DNA of 64,000 nt from Paenibacillus taiwanensis DSM 18679 (GTDB taxonomy: Bacteria; Bacillota; Bacilli; Paenibacillales; Paenibacillaceae). Below are positions 1-8,481 of this stretch, in pieces (the stretch's first letter is position 1; each line of letters opens with the position of its first letter). The stretch spans positions 116,838 through 180,837 of the forward strand of contig NZ_KE384308.1 in assembly GCF_000425125.1 (NCBI RefSeq), written 5' to 3'. The position numbers were made by a program, and so were the translations under genes. The notes beneath the pieces are model-generated. The model worked only from the letters and a program-made list of their open reading frames with translations, ran no database searches and was not told where the DNA came from.

Positions 1-955
1 TGACCAATATCGCAAAGGTTGCTAATGATATAAGCAATACACGCGCCAGCACTTGGTCAATGACGGATGTAGGCAGCATAATTAACGCTGTCCAGTTAGG
101 TTCCGTAATCGGCATCGCAAAAATAATAACATTCTTGTCTTTGTAGCTAGCATTTACCATCTGCGCCTTATTCAGCTTAATTTCTTGGACAAGATTGCTA
201 ACGTCCGTATCAAAAGGATAGTTAAGGTCATGTAATTTAACCTTTCGGTCCGGATTGTACAATACATCGCCCTGCTGAGATATCAATAACGTTTCACTGT
301 TAGGATAAAAACTAAGTCGTGTAGATAGCGTGTGTAGGTCATTAAAACGGATATCGATGCCTGCAACGCCTCTAACCTTATGCTGCTTATCATAAACAGG
401 CGTACTTAGGGATAACATGGGAATTCGTAAATGAGGATCCAGATATGGAGACGTGATATAGGTTGCGCCTGTCTTCACTGCACCGTGATAGTAGTCAAAC
501 ATTGGATTATCTCTAAAAATGGGGAGCGAATCGTCAGTATGTGACGGACTGTAATAGCTGCGAAGTTGGTGATTCTCATTATATCCATATCGTGAAGTGA
601 ACTTACCTTGTTGTTTGTAGTCAGATTGAGCGGTGAACCAATAACCAAATACTAGTGAATTGGGCTGCTCTGCAAACATTCGGGTAGCGTGGTTAATATT
701 GCCCAGAGGATCGTCCGAATTGTAAATGCCATTAATAACACGTGCAAACGTCTCGACCATCGTTTTTTGCTGTCGAATCGCAGCATCTACTTCATGCGCA
801 GCCATCTGAGCTTGACTGAGTAAACTTTGATTAATTTGGTCCTGAATGATTGAACGAATCGCATCATAGGATAACGCAAATATAAAGGACAATGCGATCG
901 TTACCGTTATGACGATTCGAACAACCATCTGCGTATGAATAGTTCGTCGTCTCAT
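1..955 (-). CDS. Cache-domain membrane sensor protein, 3' end outside window
   Basis: I read this frame directly: ATG at 955-953 after a GGAGG site, open to the left edge for about 318 codons. It has an N-terminal membrane segment (about residues 13-33, VVRIVITVTIALSFIFALSY), a long extracytoplasmic part with the GYWFTAQ, TPVYD and GVAGIDI pattern of double-Cache (PDC-like) sensor domains, and a second membrane segment starting at the window edge (LARVLLISLATFAILV). The cytoplasmic output is not visible, so it may be a histidine kinase, a chemoreceptor or a cyclase. It starts 31 bases after a receiver-domain gene on the same strand, which makes a histidine kinase the most natural guess. Ligand unknown. 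Confidence 0.75.
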   Translation of the reverse strand, partial: MRRRTIHTQMVVRIVITVTIALSFIFALSYDAIRSIIQDQINQSLLSQAQMAAHEVDAAIRQQKTMVETFARVINGIYNSDDPLGNINHATRMFAEQPNSLVFGYWFTAQSDYKQQGKFTSRYGYNENHQLRSYYSPSHTDDSLPIFRDNPMFDYYHGAVKTGATYITSPYLDPHLRIPMLSLSTPVYDKQHKVRGVAGIDIRFNDLHTLSTRLSFYPNSETLLISQQGDVLYNPDRKVKLHDLNYPFDTDVSNLVQEIKLNKAQMVNASYKDKNVIIFAMPITEPNWTALIMLPTSVIDQVLARVLLISLATFAILV

Positions 956-986
956 AACATCCTCCGACTACGTAATAAAGGTACAA

Positions 987-1526
987 TTAAAGTCTTGATG
1001 CAACAAAGGAACTTAATTCATCAATATCAAATGGCTTAGAGAAATAACCGATTGCTCCTGCAGATTTAGCAGATTCGATCCGATTAACATCACTGAAGGC
1101 AGACATCATAATAATCTGAAGCTCAGGACGCATAGCCCTAAACTTATGGAGTAAGTCCATCCCGTTCATATCTGGCAGCTTAACATCCATCAATACGACC
1201 GCAAAGGATTGTTCCCGAATGAATTCAACCGCTTCCTGACCTGAATAAGCACTTACAATATGTGCTTTCATGGAACCAAAGGCTTCGCAGAGCAGCGTCT
1301 GAATAGACGACTGATCATCTACGATAAGCACAGCGGGCAGCCCAGCAGTCCCGTGCACCTTCTCGCTGCCTTGTTCTGAGGCAGTGATTAAGTGGTTAAT
1401 GTTCCTTAATTGCAGTTGTTCCATGTCACCAAGACGACTTTGCTCCCTTTTACGATATACTCTAAAGATGATATACACAAGAAATGGAGTCGCAGCCATG
1501 CATACTGAAAAAATGAGTGCTTTCAT
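987..1526 (-). CDS. membrane-anchored single-domain response regulator (CheY/Spo0F-like receiver)
   Basis: The C-terminal 120 residues form a receiver domain: acidic pair in VLIVDDQ, phospho-acceptor Asp in VVLMDVKLPDMNG, Ser in MMSAFSD at the Thr/Ser switch position and the conserved Lys in YFSKPFD. There is no DNA-binding or enzymatic output domain. The N-terminus (MKALIFSVCMAATPFLVYIIFRVYRKR) is one hydrophobic anchor followed by basic residues, so the receiver should be tethered inside the membrane. I chose the ATG at 1526 because AGAGGGG lies just upstream; an earlier ATG at 1562 lacks a good site. It precedes the Cache sensor gene and probably forms a phosphorelay pair with it. Target unknown. 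Confidence 0.8.
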   Translation of the reverse strand: MKALIFSVCMAATPFLVYIIFRVYRKREQSRLGDMEQLQLRNINHLITASEQGSEKVHGTAGLPAVLIVDDQSSIQTLLCEAFGSMKAHIVSAYSGQEAVEFIREQSFAVVLMDVKLPDMNGMDLLHKFRAMRPELQIIMMSAFSDVNRIESAKSAGAIGYFSKPFDIDELSSFVASRL

Positions 1527-1562
1527 CGATCTGCCCCTCTTCTGACTGACACCGGTGATCAT

Positions 1563-1857
1563 AAATCGCCACTAATCGACCAGTATATTATTAATCGACA
1601 ACAGATTCCGACACATTCTTTATTATATTATGAATTTTTAATAGATGATACCGAATCTTAACATATTTTTAAATTTAACAGTGAAAAAGTAATAAAGAAG
1701 GACGTGATTGGTGCCCGCTTAAAGTAACCACGGCTTCCAACACACGTCCGACGTATCGTAACAGATGAATAGATTAAAATGGGTTACGTTACCGTTCCCT
1801 CCACTGTGAGCATTACTACTAAAGTTCACTAAATATACTGCTCTAACATACAGTCTG
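1563..1857. other. intergenic region, no gene seen
   Basis: AT-rich spacer between the receiver gene and the 3' end of the polyprenyl synthase gene. It should hold the promoter of the receiver-sensor pair (minus strand). No convincing hairpin with a T-run, operator or small ORF was found. Confidence 0.4.
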
Positions 1858-4242
1858 CTAACGGTCTCTGTTCACAAAATAATGCAATAAGTGCTTCAAA
1901 AACGGAATACGGCGTGGAATTTCTTCTAACGCTTCTATTGCTAGGCAGTAATGTTCCCACATCGCTTTGCGGGCACCATCTGGACCAAGTATAGTTACAA
2001 AGGTTGAATTGTTATTAGCAACATCTATCCCCACAGGCTTGCCAAGTAATTGCAAATCACCTTCTAAATCAAGCAAATCATCTCGAATTTGAAAGGCAAT
2101 ACCTGCATGATAGGCATATTGTTTTAGGGCTGCAATTTCCGGCTCCTTTACTTGGGCAAGTATGGCCGGCATCACTAGTGAAGCCTCGAAAGCAATTCCG
2201 GTTTTGTAAAAACATAATTGGTTTAACTGCTCCAACGTTAACTTTCTTCCTTTGGAATCAAGATCCATCGCCTGTCCGACACACATATCACTTGCCTTTT
2301 GAGACGAATATTGCATTAAAGCTAGCACCGTCCTAGCATCAAATCCAGCCAGTGATGATTGTTCCTCAATAGCTTTCTGGATCAAAAACAAGCCAGTTAA
2401 TTCCGCTGTGGAACTATTATGCACCTGATGTAATGTAGGGCGCCCCCTTCGGATCGACGAATTATCCTGTGATGGCAAATCATCAAAAATCAAGGAGGCC
2501 GTATGCATATACTCCAATGCCCTTAGAAGTGGTGCAATCGTCGCTGCATGCAATCCATACTCGTTTACTCCCATGACCCAAGTCAAGATAGGCCGCAAAC
2601 GTTTGCTATCCCCTTCAAGGCTGTAATTTGCAGCATCAATGAGTGATTCCTTCATAGGGGGAATTCCGCTTTGCTTAGCAATATGCAACCATTGGTTAAT
2701 CTGTTGACGAACAGTCGTAATTGTTTCTTGAAAAAACTCCTTTTCCTTCCGGTCGTTTCTAAGTGTGGTCACCATCTGATCTCGCAGCAGTTTGTCAAAG
2801 AAATCTACGTCATCCGCTTGACGAACCATTTGCTGGATCAGTTGATTAAACGTTGGAATAGATGAGGTGAATATCGCCATCATTTCATTATACTTCTCAC
2901 TACCGATACGGGCTTTGAAACGTTTTAGGCCATTAATTGCTCGATTTAGTATGACCTCCCGAGTGTTCACATCTGACTGATGTACATGATGGATCAAATG
3001 TGAAATGACCGCCCAGTATAACTCAAAAGGATTGATTAAATCTGAACGTTGATCCCGATATTTTAAATAATACGTGTAGGGTGTGACGGCGCCATTTTGC
3101 ATGTCATCAAACATATCCGCGAAATCGTCAGCGAGCTGATTGTAAATGCCATAAAAAAATGTACGCTGATCAAACCCTTCATCCGAGGATGCCCCAAGAA
3201 CAGCTCGCACAATTAAACGCGAGGAAGAAGATTTTAAAATGATGGGTATATAAAGTTCCTCATTCGTGTAATTTGCATGAGATAAATCTTTTACACGATC
3301 CATTTCCTGCGAATGAAAAAATACGTAGGACTGCTCAAAAAAGGTTTGCTGTGTTTGTTCGCTTTGCTGCTGTGTAATGTATTCAAACGCATCCCGCAGT
3401 TCTGCATGTACATATTCAATAAACTCCAAATTATTACCCGTCCACTCGCCTAATTCTGGCACGGAGCCAGTAAGCAAAGTAGTTCTAATCATCTCGGCAT
3501 ATTGTTCTTTCTCTTGTGAGGTTAGCAATTGGGAATCTAGCAGATCATCGATAAACGGATAAGTCAGGCCATAGGAATAACCAATACGAATAGCTTGACC
3601 TAATCGTTTCGTTCGTTCCGCTGGCGAAATTGTATCATCCATCTCTTCCATCACATGGAGCATTACGCCGATAATAATTTTGATCAGTTTACGCAGCGCA
3701 TGCTCGGCATTCATTTCCTTCGGAAGATGTGTTGATACAGCCTTGAGCTTATCAATAACCCAAATTATATCTGTTTCGATGCCTTTTGTTTGGGCCCATC
3801 GATATAACGATTTCAGGCTCATTACATCGAATTGTTTCCCCCTCTGTGCAGGGTTGTCGTGTAACAAATACTGTTTGACATCGGCGACTACACGCTGAAT
3901 TCGGGCCTGTGTATCAGTAGAGTCCAGTGCCTTGCCTAGATCCCGCATGAAAATGTAAGACACGCTGCGATTCAAATATTCATCCAATTTCCCCGTATAA
4001 TTTAGCCACTGGATATAACTATAGTCATCTTGCGTATTAGGTCTTCTCTTTTTTCCTGAAAAAAAGGACAACAAGGGTAAACGAGTAATGTGGTTCTTTT
4101 TCCACGTTTGGATGTCTTTAGTCAAGACAGGAACATAAGCCTCTTCCATAACTTGCAATCGAAGTGATACAAAATACTGGGCTGCCTTCTGTTCAGCTGA
4201 CCGATACCATGTAGCGGCCTGATCGGTTAATACCACACTCAT
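1858..4242 (-). CDS. two-domain polyprenyl synthetase / terpene synthase-like protein (794 aa)
   Basis: The C-terminal third (about residues 500-790) is a trans-isoprenyl diphosphate synthase: KRLRPILTW, the first Asp-rich motif DDLPSQD followed by RRGRPTLH, and the second Asp-rich motif QIRDDLLDLEGD with LGKPVGID. Normal family members are about 300-350 residues, so some 490 residues are extra. That N-terminal part is helical and carries a look-alike of the second motif (QLADDFADMFDD, near residue 370) preceded by SSRLIVRAVLG, which resembles RLRPILTW. It may be a diverged second isoprenoid-synthase domain, giving a fused chain-elongation plus cyclase protein. Start at 4242 follows GAGGTC. 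It appears to be transcribed alone. Confidence 0.75.
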   Translation of the reverse strand: MSVVLTDQAATWYRSAEQKAAQYFVSLRLQVMEEAYVPVLTKDIQTWKKNHITRLPLLSFFSGKKRRPNTQDDYSYIQWLNYTGKLDEYLNRSVSYIFMRDLGKALDSTDTQARIQRVVADVKQYLLHDNPAQRGKQFDVMSLKSLYRWAQTKGIETDIIWVIDKLKAVSTHLPKEMNAEHALRKLIKIIIGVMLHVMEEMDDTISPAERTKRLGQAIRIGYSYGLTYPFIDDLLDSQLLTSQEKEQYAEMIRTTLLTGSVPELGEWTGNNLEFIEYVHAELRDAFEYITQQQSEQTQQTFFEQSYVFFHSQEMDRVKDLSHANYTNEELYIPIILKSSSSRLIVRAVLGASSDEGFDQRTFFYGIYNQLADDFADMFDDMQNGAVTPYTYYLKYRDQRSDLINPFELYWAVISHLIHHVHQSDVNTREVILNRAINGLKRFKARIGSEKYNEMMAIFTSSIPTFNQLIQQMVRQADDVDFFDKLLRDQMVTTLRNDRKEKEFFQETITTVRQQINQWLHIAKQSGIPPMKESLIDAANYSLEGDSKRLRPILTWVMGVNEYGLHAATIAPLLRALEYMHTASLIFDDLPSQDNSSIRRGRPTLHQVHNSSTAELTGLFLIQKAIEEQSSLAGFDARTVLALMQYSSQKASDMCVGQAMDLDSKGRKLTLEQLNQLCFYKTGIAFEASLVMPAILAQVKEPEIAALKQYAYHAGIAFQIRDDLLDLEGDLQLLGKPVGIDVANNNSTFVTILGPDGARKAMWEHYCLAIEALEEIPRRIPFLKHLLHYFVNRDR

Positions 4243-4454
4243 AAGATGAATGACCTCAACTTTAATGTAGGTTAAATGTGTACCAATAAATGGATGCGTG
4301 CCTCAGGCAAGTTCGTCATTACATTCTAATCGCACGCATGTAAACTTAATACGAGTAATAACTTGTTGGGTTACAAAATTGATCATAAATCGATGATCAT
4401 AGCTGCTATAAAAGGGTAAAAATATATAATATGTATGTTTAGGGGGGGGACAAC

Positions 4455-4505
4455 TTGCAAACATTATGTCAGCTTATTCATAAGCAGATCCACGAAGTCA
4501 AATAG
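4455..4505 (+). CDS. possible 16-residue peptide ORF with strong ribosome binding site
   Basis: A TTG start at 4455 sits five bases after a run of eight G (AGGGGGGGGA) and encodes MQTLCQLIHKQIHEVK. The TAG stop overlaps the first bases of a perfect 10-bp hairpin (4504-4534), so ribosome binding site, short ORF and terminator form a compact unit. It could be a signalling or leader peptide, or the coding-like part of a small RNA. No family recognised; the ORF is short enough to be chance. Confidence 0.25.
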   Translation: MQTLCQLIHKQIHEVK

Positions 4506-4534
4506 CCCTCACCTTGTCTTTAACGGTGAGGGCT
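4504..4534 (+). terminator. hairpin terminator (AGCCCTCACC / GGTGAGGGCT)
   Basis: Perfect 10-bp stem with an 11-base loop, followed by ACTATTAT. It closes the short 4455-4505 unit on the plus strand and also lies 28 bases past the 3' end of the GNAT gene on the minus strand, so it may act on both. The ahpF terminator at 10581 uses nearly the same stem. Confidence 0.6.
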
Positions 4535-4561
4535 ACTATTATAGCTGTTTAATGCGATGCT

Positions 4562-5044
4562 CTATCCAATGTCAGTTAACGTTTTGAGGTACCAGACATC
4601 ACAAGAGAAATGCCCTGTATTGCCTAACGGTTTATCCAGTGCAACAAAACCGTATTTCTTATAGAACTGATTAGCTGCTTCCATATTACTTAAAGTTTCA
4701 ATGTAACATTTAGAGTAATGCTTACTAGCAAAGTCAAGAGCTGTTACCATCAGTTCATGGGCAATACCCGTCCCACGCGCTTCTGGCAAGCAGTACATTT
4801 TTTGCAGTTCACCGACGTCATCCATCTCGGCAACGGGTCCAATGCCACAGCCACCCACGATTTTCCCATCATGCTCTATAACCCAATATTTGGAGTTCTC
4901 CATTTGATAAACCTCGGATAAACGACCAAGCTGTGGATCAGCCCAAGCCAAACCCTCTCGATCTCCTCCAAATTCCTTCAAACAAGTCCTAATGATGGTC
5001 TCAATATGTGGGTTGTCTCTCTCTTCTAACACTCTTAGATGCAT
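4562..5044 (-). CDS. GNAT family N-acetyltransferase (160 aa)
   Basis: A complete GNAT fold at typical length: motif A region ELQKMYCLPEARGTGIAHELM (acetyl-CoA pyrophosphate loop, R-G-T-G-I-A) around residues 80-100, then YIETLSNMEAANQFYKKYGF, the conserved motif B. WVIEHDGKIVGGCGIGPV is beta-strand 4. It should transfer an acetyl group from acetyl-CoA to an amine; the substrate cannot be told. Start at 5044 follows AAAGGAG. Monocistronic by spacing. Confidence 0.85.
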   Translation of the reverse strand: MHLRVLEERDNPHIETIIRTCLKEFGGDREGLAWADPQLGRLSEVYQMENSKYWVIEHDGKIVGGCGIGPVAEMDDVGELQKMYCLPEARGTGIAHELMVTALDFASKHYSKCYIETLSNMEAANQFYKKYGFVALDKPLGNTGHFSCDVWYLKTLTDIG

Positions 5045-5135
5045 AAATAAGGCTCCTTTGCTCCACTCTTGTTGATAAATATATTGCAGCAGCTAGTACA
5101 TAAACGCTAAGCTCTCACTAAAGCTTTAACAACTT

Positions 5136-5624
5136 TTAGCTATAGAGCATATAAAATTGTAGTTCATGTCCAGACTGCTTCAAATAGTTATAAAGCTGCG
5201 ACCTGTGATGAAATGAATGGGTAACGATTTCAATAAGCCATTTTATTTGAACGATACTATGATCCAAATAGAACGCTTTTGTAGACTTGTTTAATAACTC
5301 GTCCTCCGTTAATGATACCATGTATGTTTGCAATAATTCATAATTTGTACGAAACTTTGCGGCTAATGCCAGCGGGTCCCGAATCTCACTAACTTGAGCT
5401 TCCACCTGCTCTACTTCAGTTTGAGTTTTTTCTTGTAAAATAGCCAAATCAGAGGCTGGTATGGATACAAGATGATGCGCCAGCTCTAATAATGTACGCA
5501 TATTGTCCGCTGGGCGATACGACCACTCATGTGGTTGTATTTTGGCTAGCAGCGATTCAACAGTACGAACTACTAAATTTAATTCCTCTAATAAATGATC
5601 TCGAACCTGGATAACACCGCTCAT
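5136..5624 (-). CDS. DinB/YfiT-like family protein (162 aa)
   Basis: Four-helix DinB-like protein. Metal-ligand-type histidines are visible in LLELAHHLVSIP (helix 2) and in the C-terminal THSFHHRSQLYNYLK, the family signature. DinB-like proteins bind a divalent metal and many act as thiol-dependent transferases, but this member's substrate is unknown. I placed the start at the ATG at 5624 after AAAGGGGA; the frame extends upstream but without a site. It lies 74 bases after the WYL regulator gene in the same direction, so the regulator may control it. Confidence 0.8.
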   Translation of the reverse strand: MSGVIQVRDHLLEELNLVVRTVESLLAKIQPHEWSYRPADNMRTLLELAHHLVSIPASDLAILQEKTQTEVEQVEAQVSEIRDPLALAAKFRTNYELLQTYMVSLTEDELLNKSTKAFYLDHSIVQIKWLIEIVTHSFHHRSQLYNYLKQSGHELQFYMLYS

Positions 5625-5698
5625 TATGTAATCCCCTTTATTATTTATTATATTAACTAATATACACGTGAATTTCTTACACCTCAAAGCGGATCGCT

Positions 5699-6655
5699 TC
5701 AATCCGCTTGCTCATTTGCTTCTGCTCGGTAACGACAGCATAGTTCCTTTGCTCTTTCGTAAATAGCAGCTCGCAGTGTAACCGGTTCTAGCACATGGGC
5801 GTCAGATCCAAGTGTGAAAAAGAACTTCTTTGCCCACTCCCATTCGGAAGAAGGACACCTAAAATCAACCTCCCACAGCTCATCGTGTATGGCTTGCACG
5901 TGTTCACCGATGTGCGGGTCTTGCTCAACTTGCAACATCCCGCGATAGGTTAATTCAGCTCGAATTCGTATGTGTGGAGCTGCGGTTTCTTTTTGGGGTT
6001 TATTTAGGAGCCGTATTTGCTCCTGAACCGCTGTTGGGTCAGCGTCTTGCAACTCATCGAACCGATCCGCTCGAAATGTTCTGTCCTCCCCATGCAAAGG
6101 CGAATATGCGGCACAATACCAGAAACCATGCTCCGCATATACTCTCTTTGGATGGAGCAGCAGCCATCGTTGATGCCGCTCCGAGCGATAGTAAGCTTTC
6201 ATCCAAGCCCCTTGCGAACAGTAAGAAAGCAGTTCGTTTAACAACGGCGCCTTAAATGAACGTGTAGGTACTTCTACCCTCATCAATTCAAGCAGCGGCT
6301 CAACCTGATTAAGAGTTGCCGCCGGAAGCACATGGCGTATTTTATCAATAACGGTCCATCGTTCCCTATTGAATGGTGTATCCGCATAGGCTGTTAATGC
6401 GCGCAGCGCAACAAGCACCGTTAATGTCTCCTGCACATCTAGTTGCAAGGGCGGCAACGTATAGCTTTCCGCCAACCGATACCCTCCTGCCGATCCTAAC
6501 TCCGCGTACAAGGGTATGCCCATTTCAGAGAGTGCTTGTATGTCACGCATAATAGTACGCTTAGACACTTCTAGTTTGTCGGCAAGCATTTGAGCAGATT
6601 CCTGCCGCTGTTGCAGCGCAATTACGATTGCGATTAAGCGATCCATTCGCCTCAT
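5699..6655 (-). CDS. YafY/DeoR-type transcriptional regulator with HTH_11 and WYL domains
   Basis: N-terminal winged helix (MRRMDRLIAIVIALQQRQ... LADKLEVSKRTIMRDIQAL) recognises DNA; the middle and C-terminus match the WYL ligand-sensing domain (GAWMKAYYRSE.. RRWLLLHPKRVYAEHGFWYCAAYS..) followed by the WCX tail, 319 residues in total, which is normal. Start chosen at 6655 because AAAGGAGGA lies directly upstream; the longer frame to 6706 has none. Such regulators usually control adjacent genes, here the DinB gene. The ligand is unknown. Confidence 0.85.
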   Translation of the reverse strand: MRRMDRLIAIVIALQQRQESAQMLADKLEVSKRTIMRDIQALSEMGIPLYAELGSAGGYRLAESYTLPPLQLDVQETLTVLVALRALTAYADTPFNRERWTVIDKIRHVLPAATLNQVEPLLELMRVEVPTRSFKAPLLNELLSYCSQGAWMKAYYRSERHQRWLLLHPKRVYAEHGFWYCAAYSPLHGEDRTFRADRFDELQDADPTAVQEQIRLLNKPQKETAAPHIRIRAELTYRGMLQVEQDPHIGEHVQAIHDELWEVDFRCPSSEWEWAKKFFFTLGSDAHVLEPVTLRAAIYERAKELCCRYRAEANEQAD

Positions 6656-6981
6656 CGTAGCTTCCTCCTTTCTTTTATATTCAGCGGAGCAAGTTAGGAT
6701 TATCATAACATACTCGCAGTGACAGCTTGTATGTCATCATTAGCAGAACATTCTGCATGAAAAGATGAAATTGTTTCAACTCTTTGCCCGTATGTAATGA
6801 ATCGTAGTATACAAATAGATTTATCCTATCAAGTTAACAGTTTATTGCCTGCGTAGCGGTAGCTTTTGTGTTCACATAGTTCACTACTACTTTATTAAAT
6901 TTGCCTAAAGCTATTGATTATGGATTCAAAAAGGAGCACAATAAAATTGTCAACTACATATTTCTAGGAGAGGGTGTTCGA
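6656..6981. other. divergent intergenic region
   Basis: Separates the WYL regulator (minus) from the secreted protein gene (plus) and should hold both promoters. I saw no clear operator or small gene. Confidence 0.4.
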
Positions 6982-8346
6982 ATGAAAAATCGGTCATTCT
7001 TAAGTTCATTGATGCTATCCTTTGCCTTATTGGGAGTGACGCTATGGCCCCTAAGCCACACTGCCGCTGCTCTTCCCAGCATCCCTCAAACCACGCTGAC
7101 TCACGATCAATTACAACCATTCAGCGTGCCAGATCATCTACAGCGAGACAAGCTTCAGCACTCGACAGTTGCATCGATACTTCCCACGTCTTTACCACAG
7201 TCTATCTCTTCTGAACTAGCTCCAACTACTCCTGCTGCGCTTAACGACAATCCTAACACGGCTATTCCCGTTGTAACTGCAGCTGTATATTCAGACCTTA
7301 TTTCTGAAGCAAACGGTCAGCGTTGGTACACCTTTCAAACCACAACACCAGGTAAAGTTACTGTCTATCTCCAGACAGTGCAGAACGCCGCAGTTGATTA
7401 TAATCTTCATTTATTCCGCTTAGACACGACTACTTACAGTCTAGTCGAACAAGAAACTTCCTCTTATGGCCCTCAAACAAATGAACAGATAAGCCGTATC
7501 GCTCCAGCAGGCATCTATTATGTAGCCGTTAATGCACAAACAGGATTTGATGCAACGAATCCTTATTTATTTACGATACAAGAGTCGCCTGTGTATGATA
7601 GTGCCGAGCCTGACGACAATGTTTGGCGAGCCAAGCCGCTAACCGATTCCTTTAATTTGCAACAGCAAACGATTGACAACGTGTTTGATGAAGACTGGGT
7701 AAAGCTCACAGTCACCGCCGCCAAGTCGTTCCGTATTAACTTTACCAATAGCGCACCAAATACGAATTATCAGGTTCAATTGTTTAATCAGAATTTACAA
7801 TCACTAGGCACTATTAATCAAAATAGTGATGTTTTAGGCTCATTCGCACAAGGAACCTATTATGTACGTGTCCTGTCTCTATCCTCCTATAACGCTGCTA
7901 TACCGTATAAGCTTACCTTCACGGAGTTCAAGGCTCCTACACAGGTTGAAATCACGTATGTCAGCACGATCTCTGATATTAATGCGGGGCAACGAATTAA
8001 CTACGGTGAAGGATATAAATGGCGGTTTAAAGATTCCATTACAATAACAGGTATAGCGAAGGATGCTTCAGGTGCTCCTGCCTTCAACGCTCCGATTACA
8101 GTAGCCTTCCTAACGAAGCTAAACAACAAAGTGTATCAGGCACAGACTACGACCAGTGCGAATGGCATATTTTCGGTCACCATAAGTGGTGTTCAGCCCG
8201 CTATAGGACAGTATAGCTCTCATGTAACGGTTTCCAGACACTACTATGACATTGTTCCACTGCAAGTGTATTATAACGGTGCTGCTTTAAGCGCAAATGA
8301 TACTTCATTGTACCACTTTGCCTACTCCATTTGGACTGGAAGCTAA
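6982..8346 (+). CDS. secreted protein with pre-peptidase C-terminal (PPC)-like repeats (454 aa)
   Basis: Starts at ATG 6982 after TAGGAGAGGG with a Sec signal peptide (MKNRSFLSSLMLSFALLGVTLWPLSHTAAA). Two consecutive beta-rich units look like PPC domains: about residues 100-200 (WYTFQTTTPGKVTVYLQ.. YNLHLFRLD.. PAGIYYVAVNA) and about 205-310 (DEDWVKLTVTAAKSFRINF.. YQVQLFNQN.. AQGTYYVRVLS). The C-terminal 130 residues look like an Ig-like/CNA-B-type fold (GAPAFNAPITVAF.. SANGIFSVTISG). No protease domain is present, so this is a carrier-free adhesion or carbohydrate/protein-binding type secreted protein. Function unknown. Confidence 0.75.
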   Translation: MKNRSFLSSLMLSFALLGVTLWPLSHTAAALPSIPQTTLTHDQLQPFSVPDHLQRDKLQHSTVASILPTSLPQSISSELAPTTPAALNDNPNTAIPVVTAAVYSDLISEANGQRWYTFQTTTPGKVTVYLQTVQNAAVDYNLHLFRLDTTTYSLVEQETSSYGPQTNEQISRIAPAGIYYVAVNAQTGFDATNPYLFTIQESPVYDSAEPDDNVWRAKPLTDSFNLQQQTIDNVFDEDWVKLTVTAAKSFRINFTNSAPNTNYQVQLFNQNLQSLGTINQNSDVLGSFAQGTYYVRVLSLSSYNAAIPYKLTFTEFKAPTQVEITYVSTISDINAGQRINYGEGYKWRFKDSITITGIAKDASGAPAFNAPITVAFLTKLNNKVYQAQTTTSANGIFSVTISGVQPAIGQYSSHVTVSRHYYDIVPLQVYYNGAALSANDTSLYHFAYSIWTGS

Positions 8347-8367
8347 TCGGCTTTACATGTACAAAGA

Positions 8368-8414
8368 AGAAGGTCTTGACTGTTATTGGACACAACAACC
8401 TGTCAGGGCCTTCT
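8368..8414 (+). terminator. imperfect hairpin after the PPC protein gene
   Basis: AGAAGG..CTTGACTG pairs with C.TGTCAG..CCTTCT, with G-T pairs, in the gap before the next gene. There is no clean T-run, so termination is likely rather than certain. Confidence 0.4.
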
Positions 8415-8481
8415 GACTATATAACTAATAGAACAGTAAACGAGCATTTGTCCGACTAAGTCATCAAACAGGAGGTATTGT

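Noticed and set aside
5625-5702. Upstream extension of the DinB frame (MKRSALRCKKF..)
   Set aside because: No ribosome binding site, while AAAGGGGA sits right before the inner ATG where the DinB fold begins.
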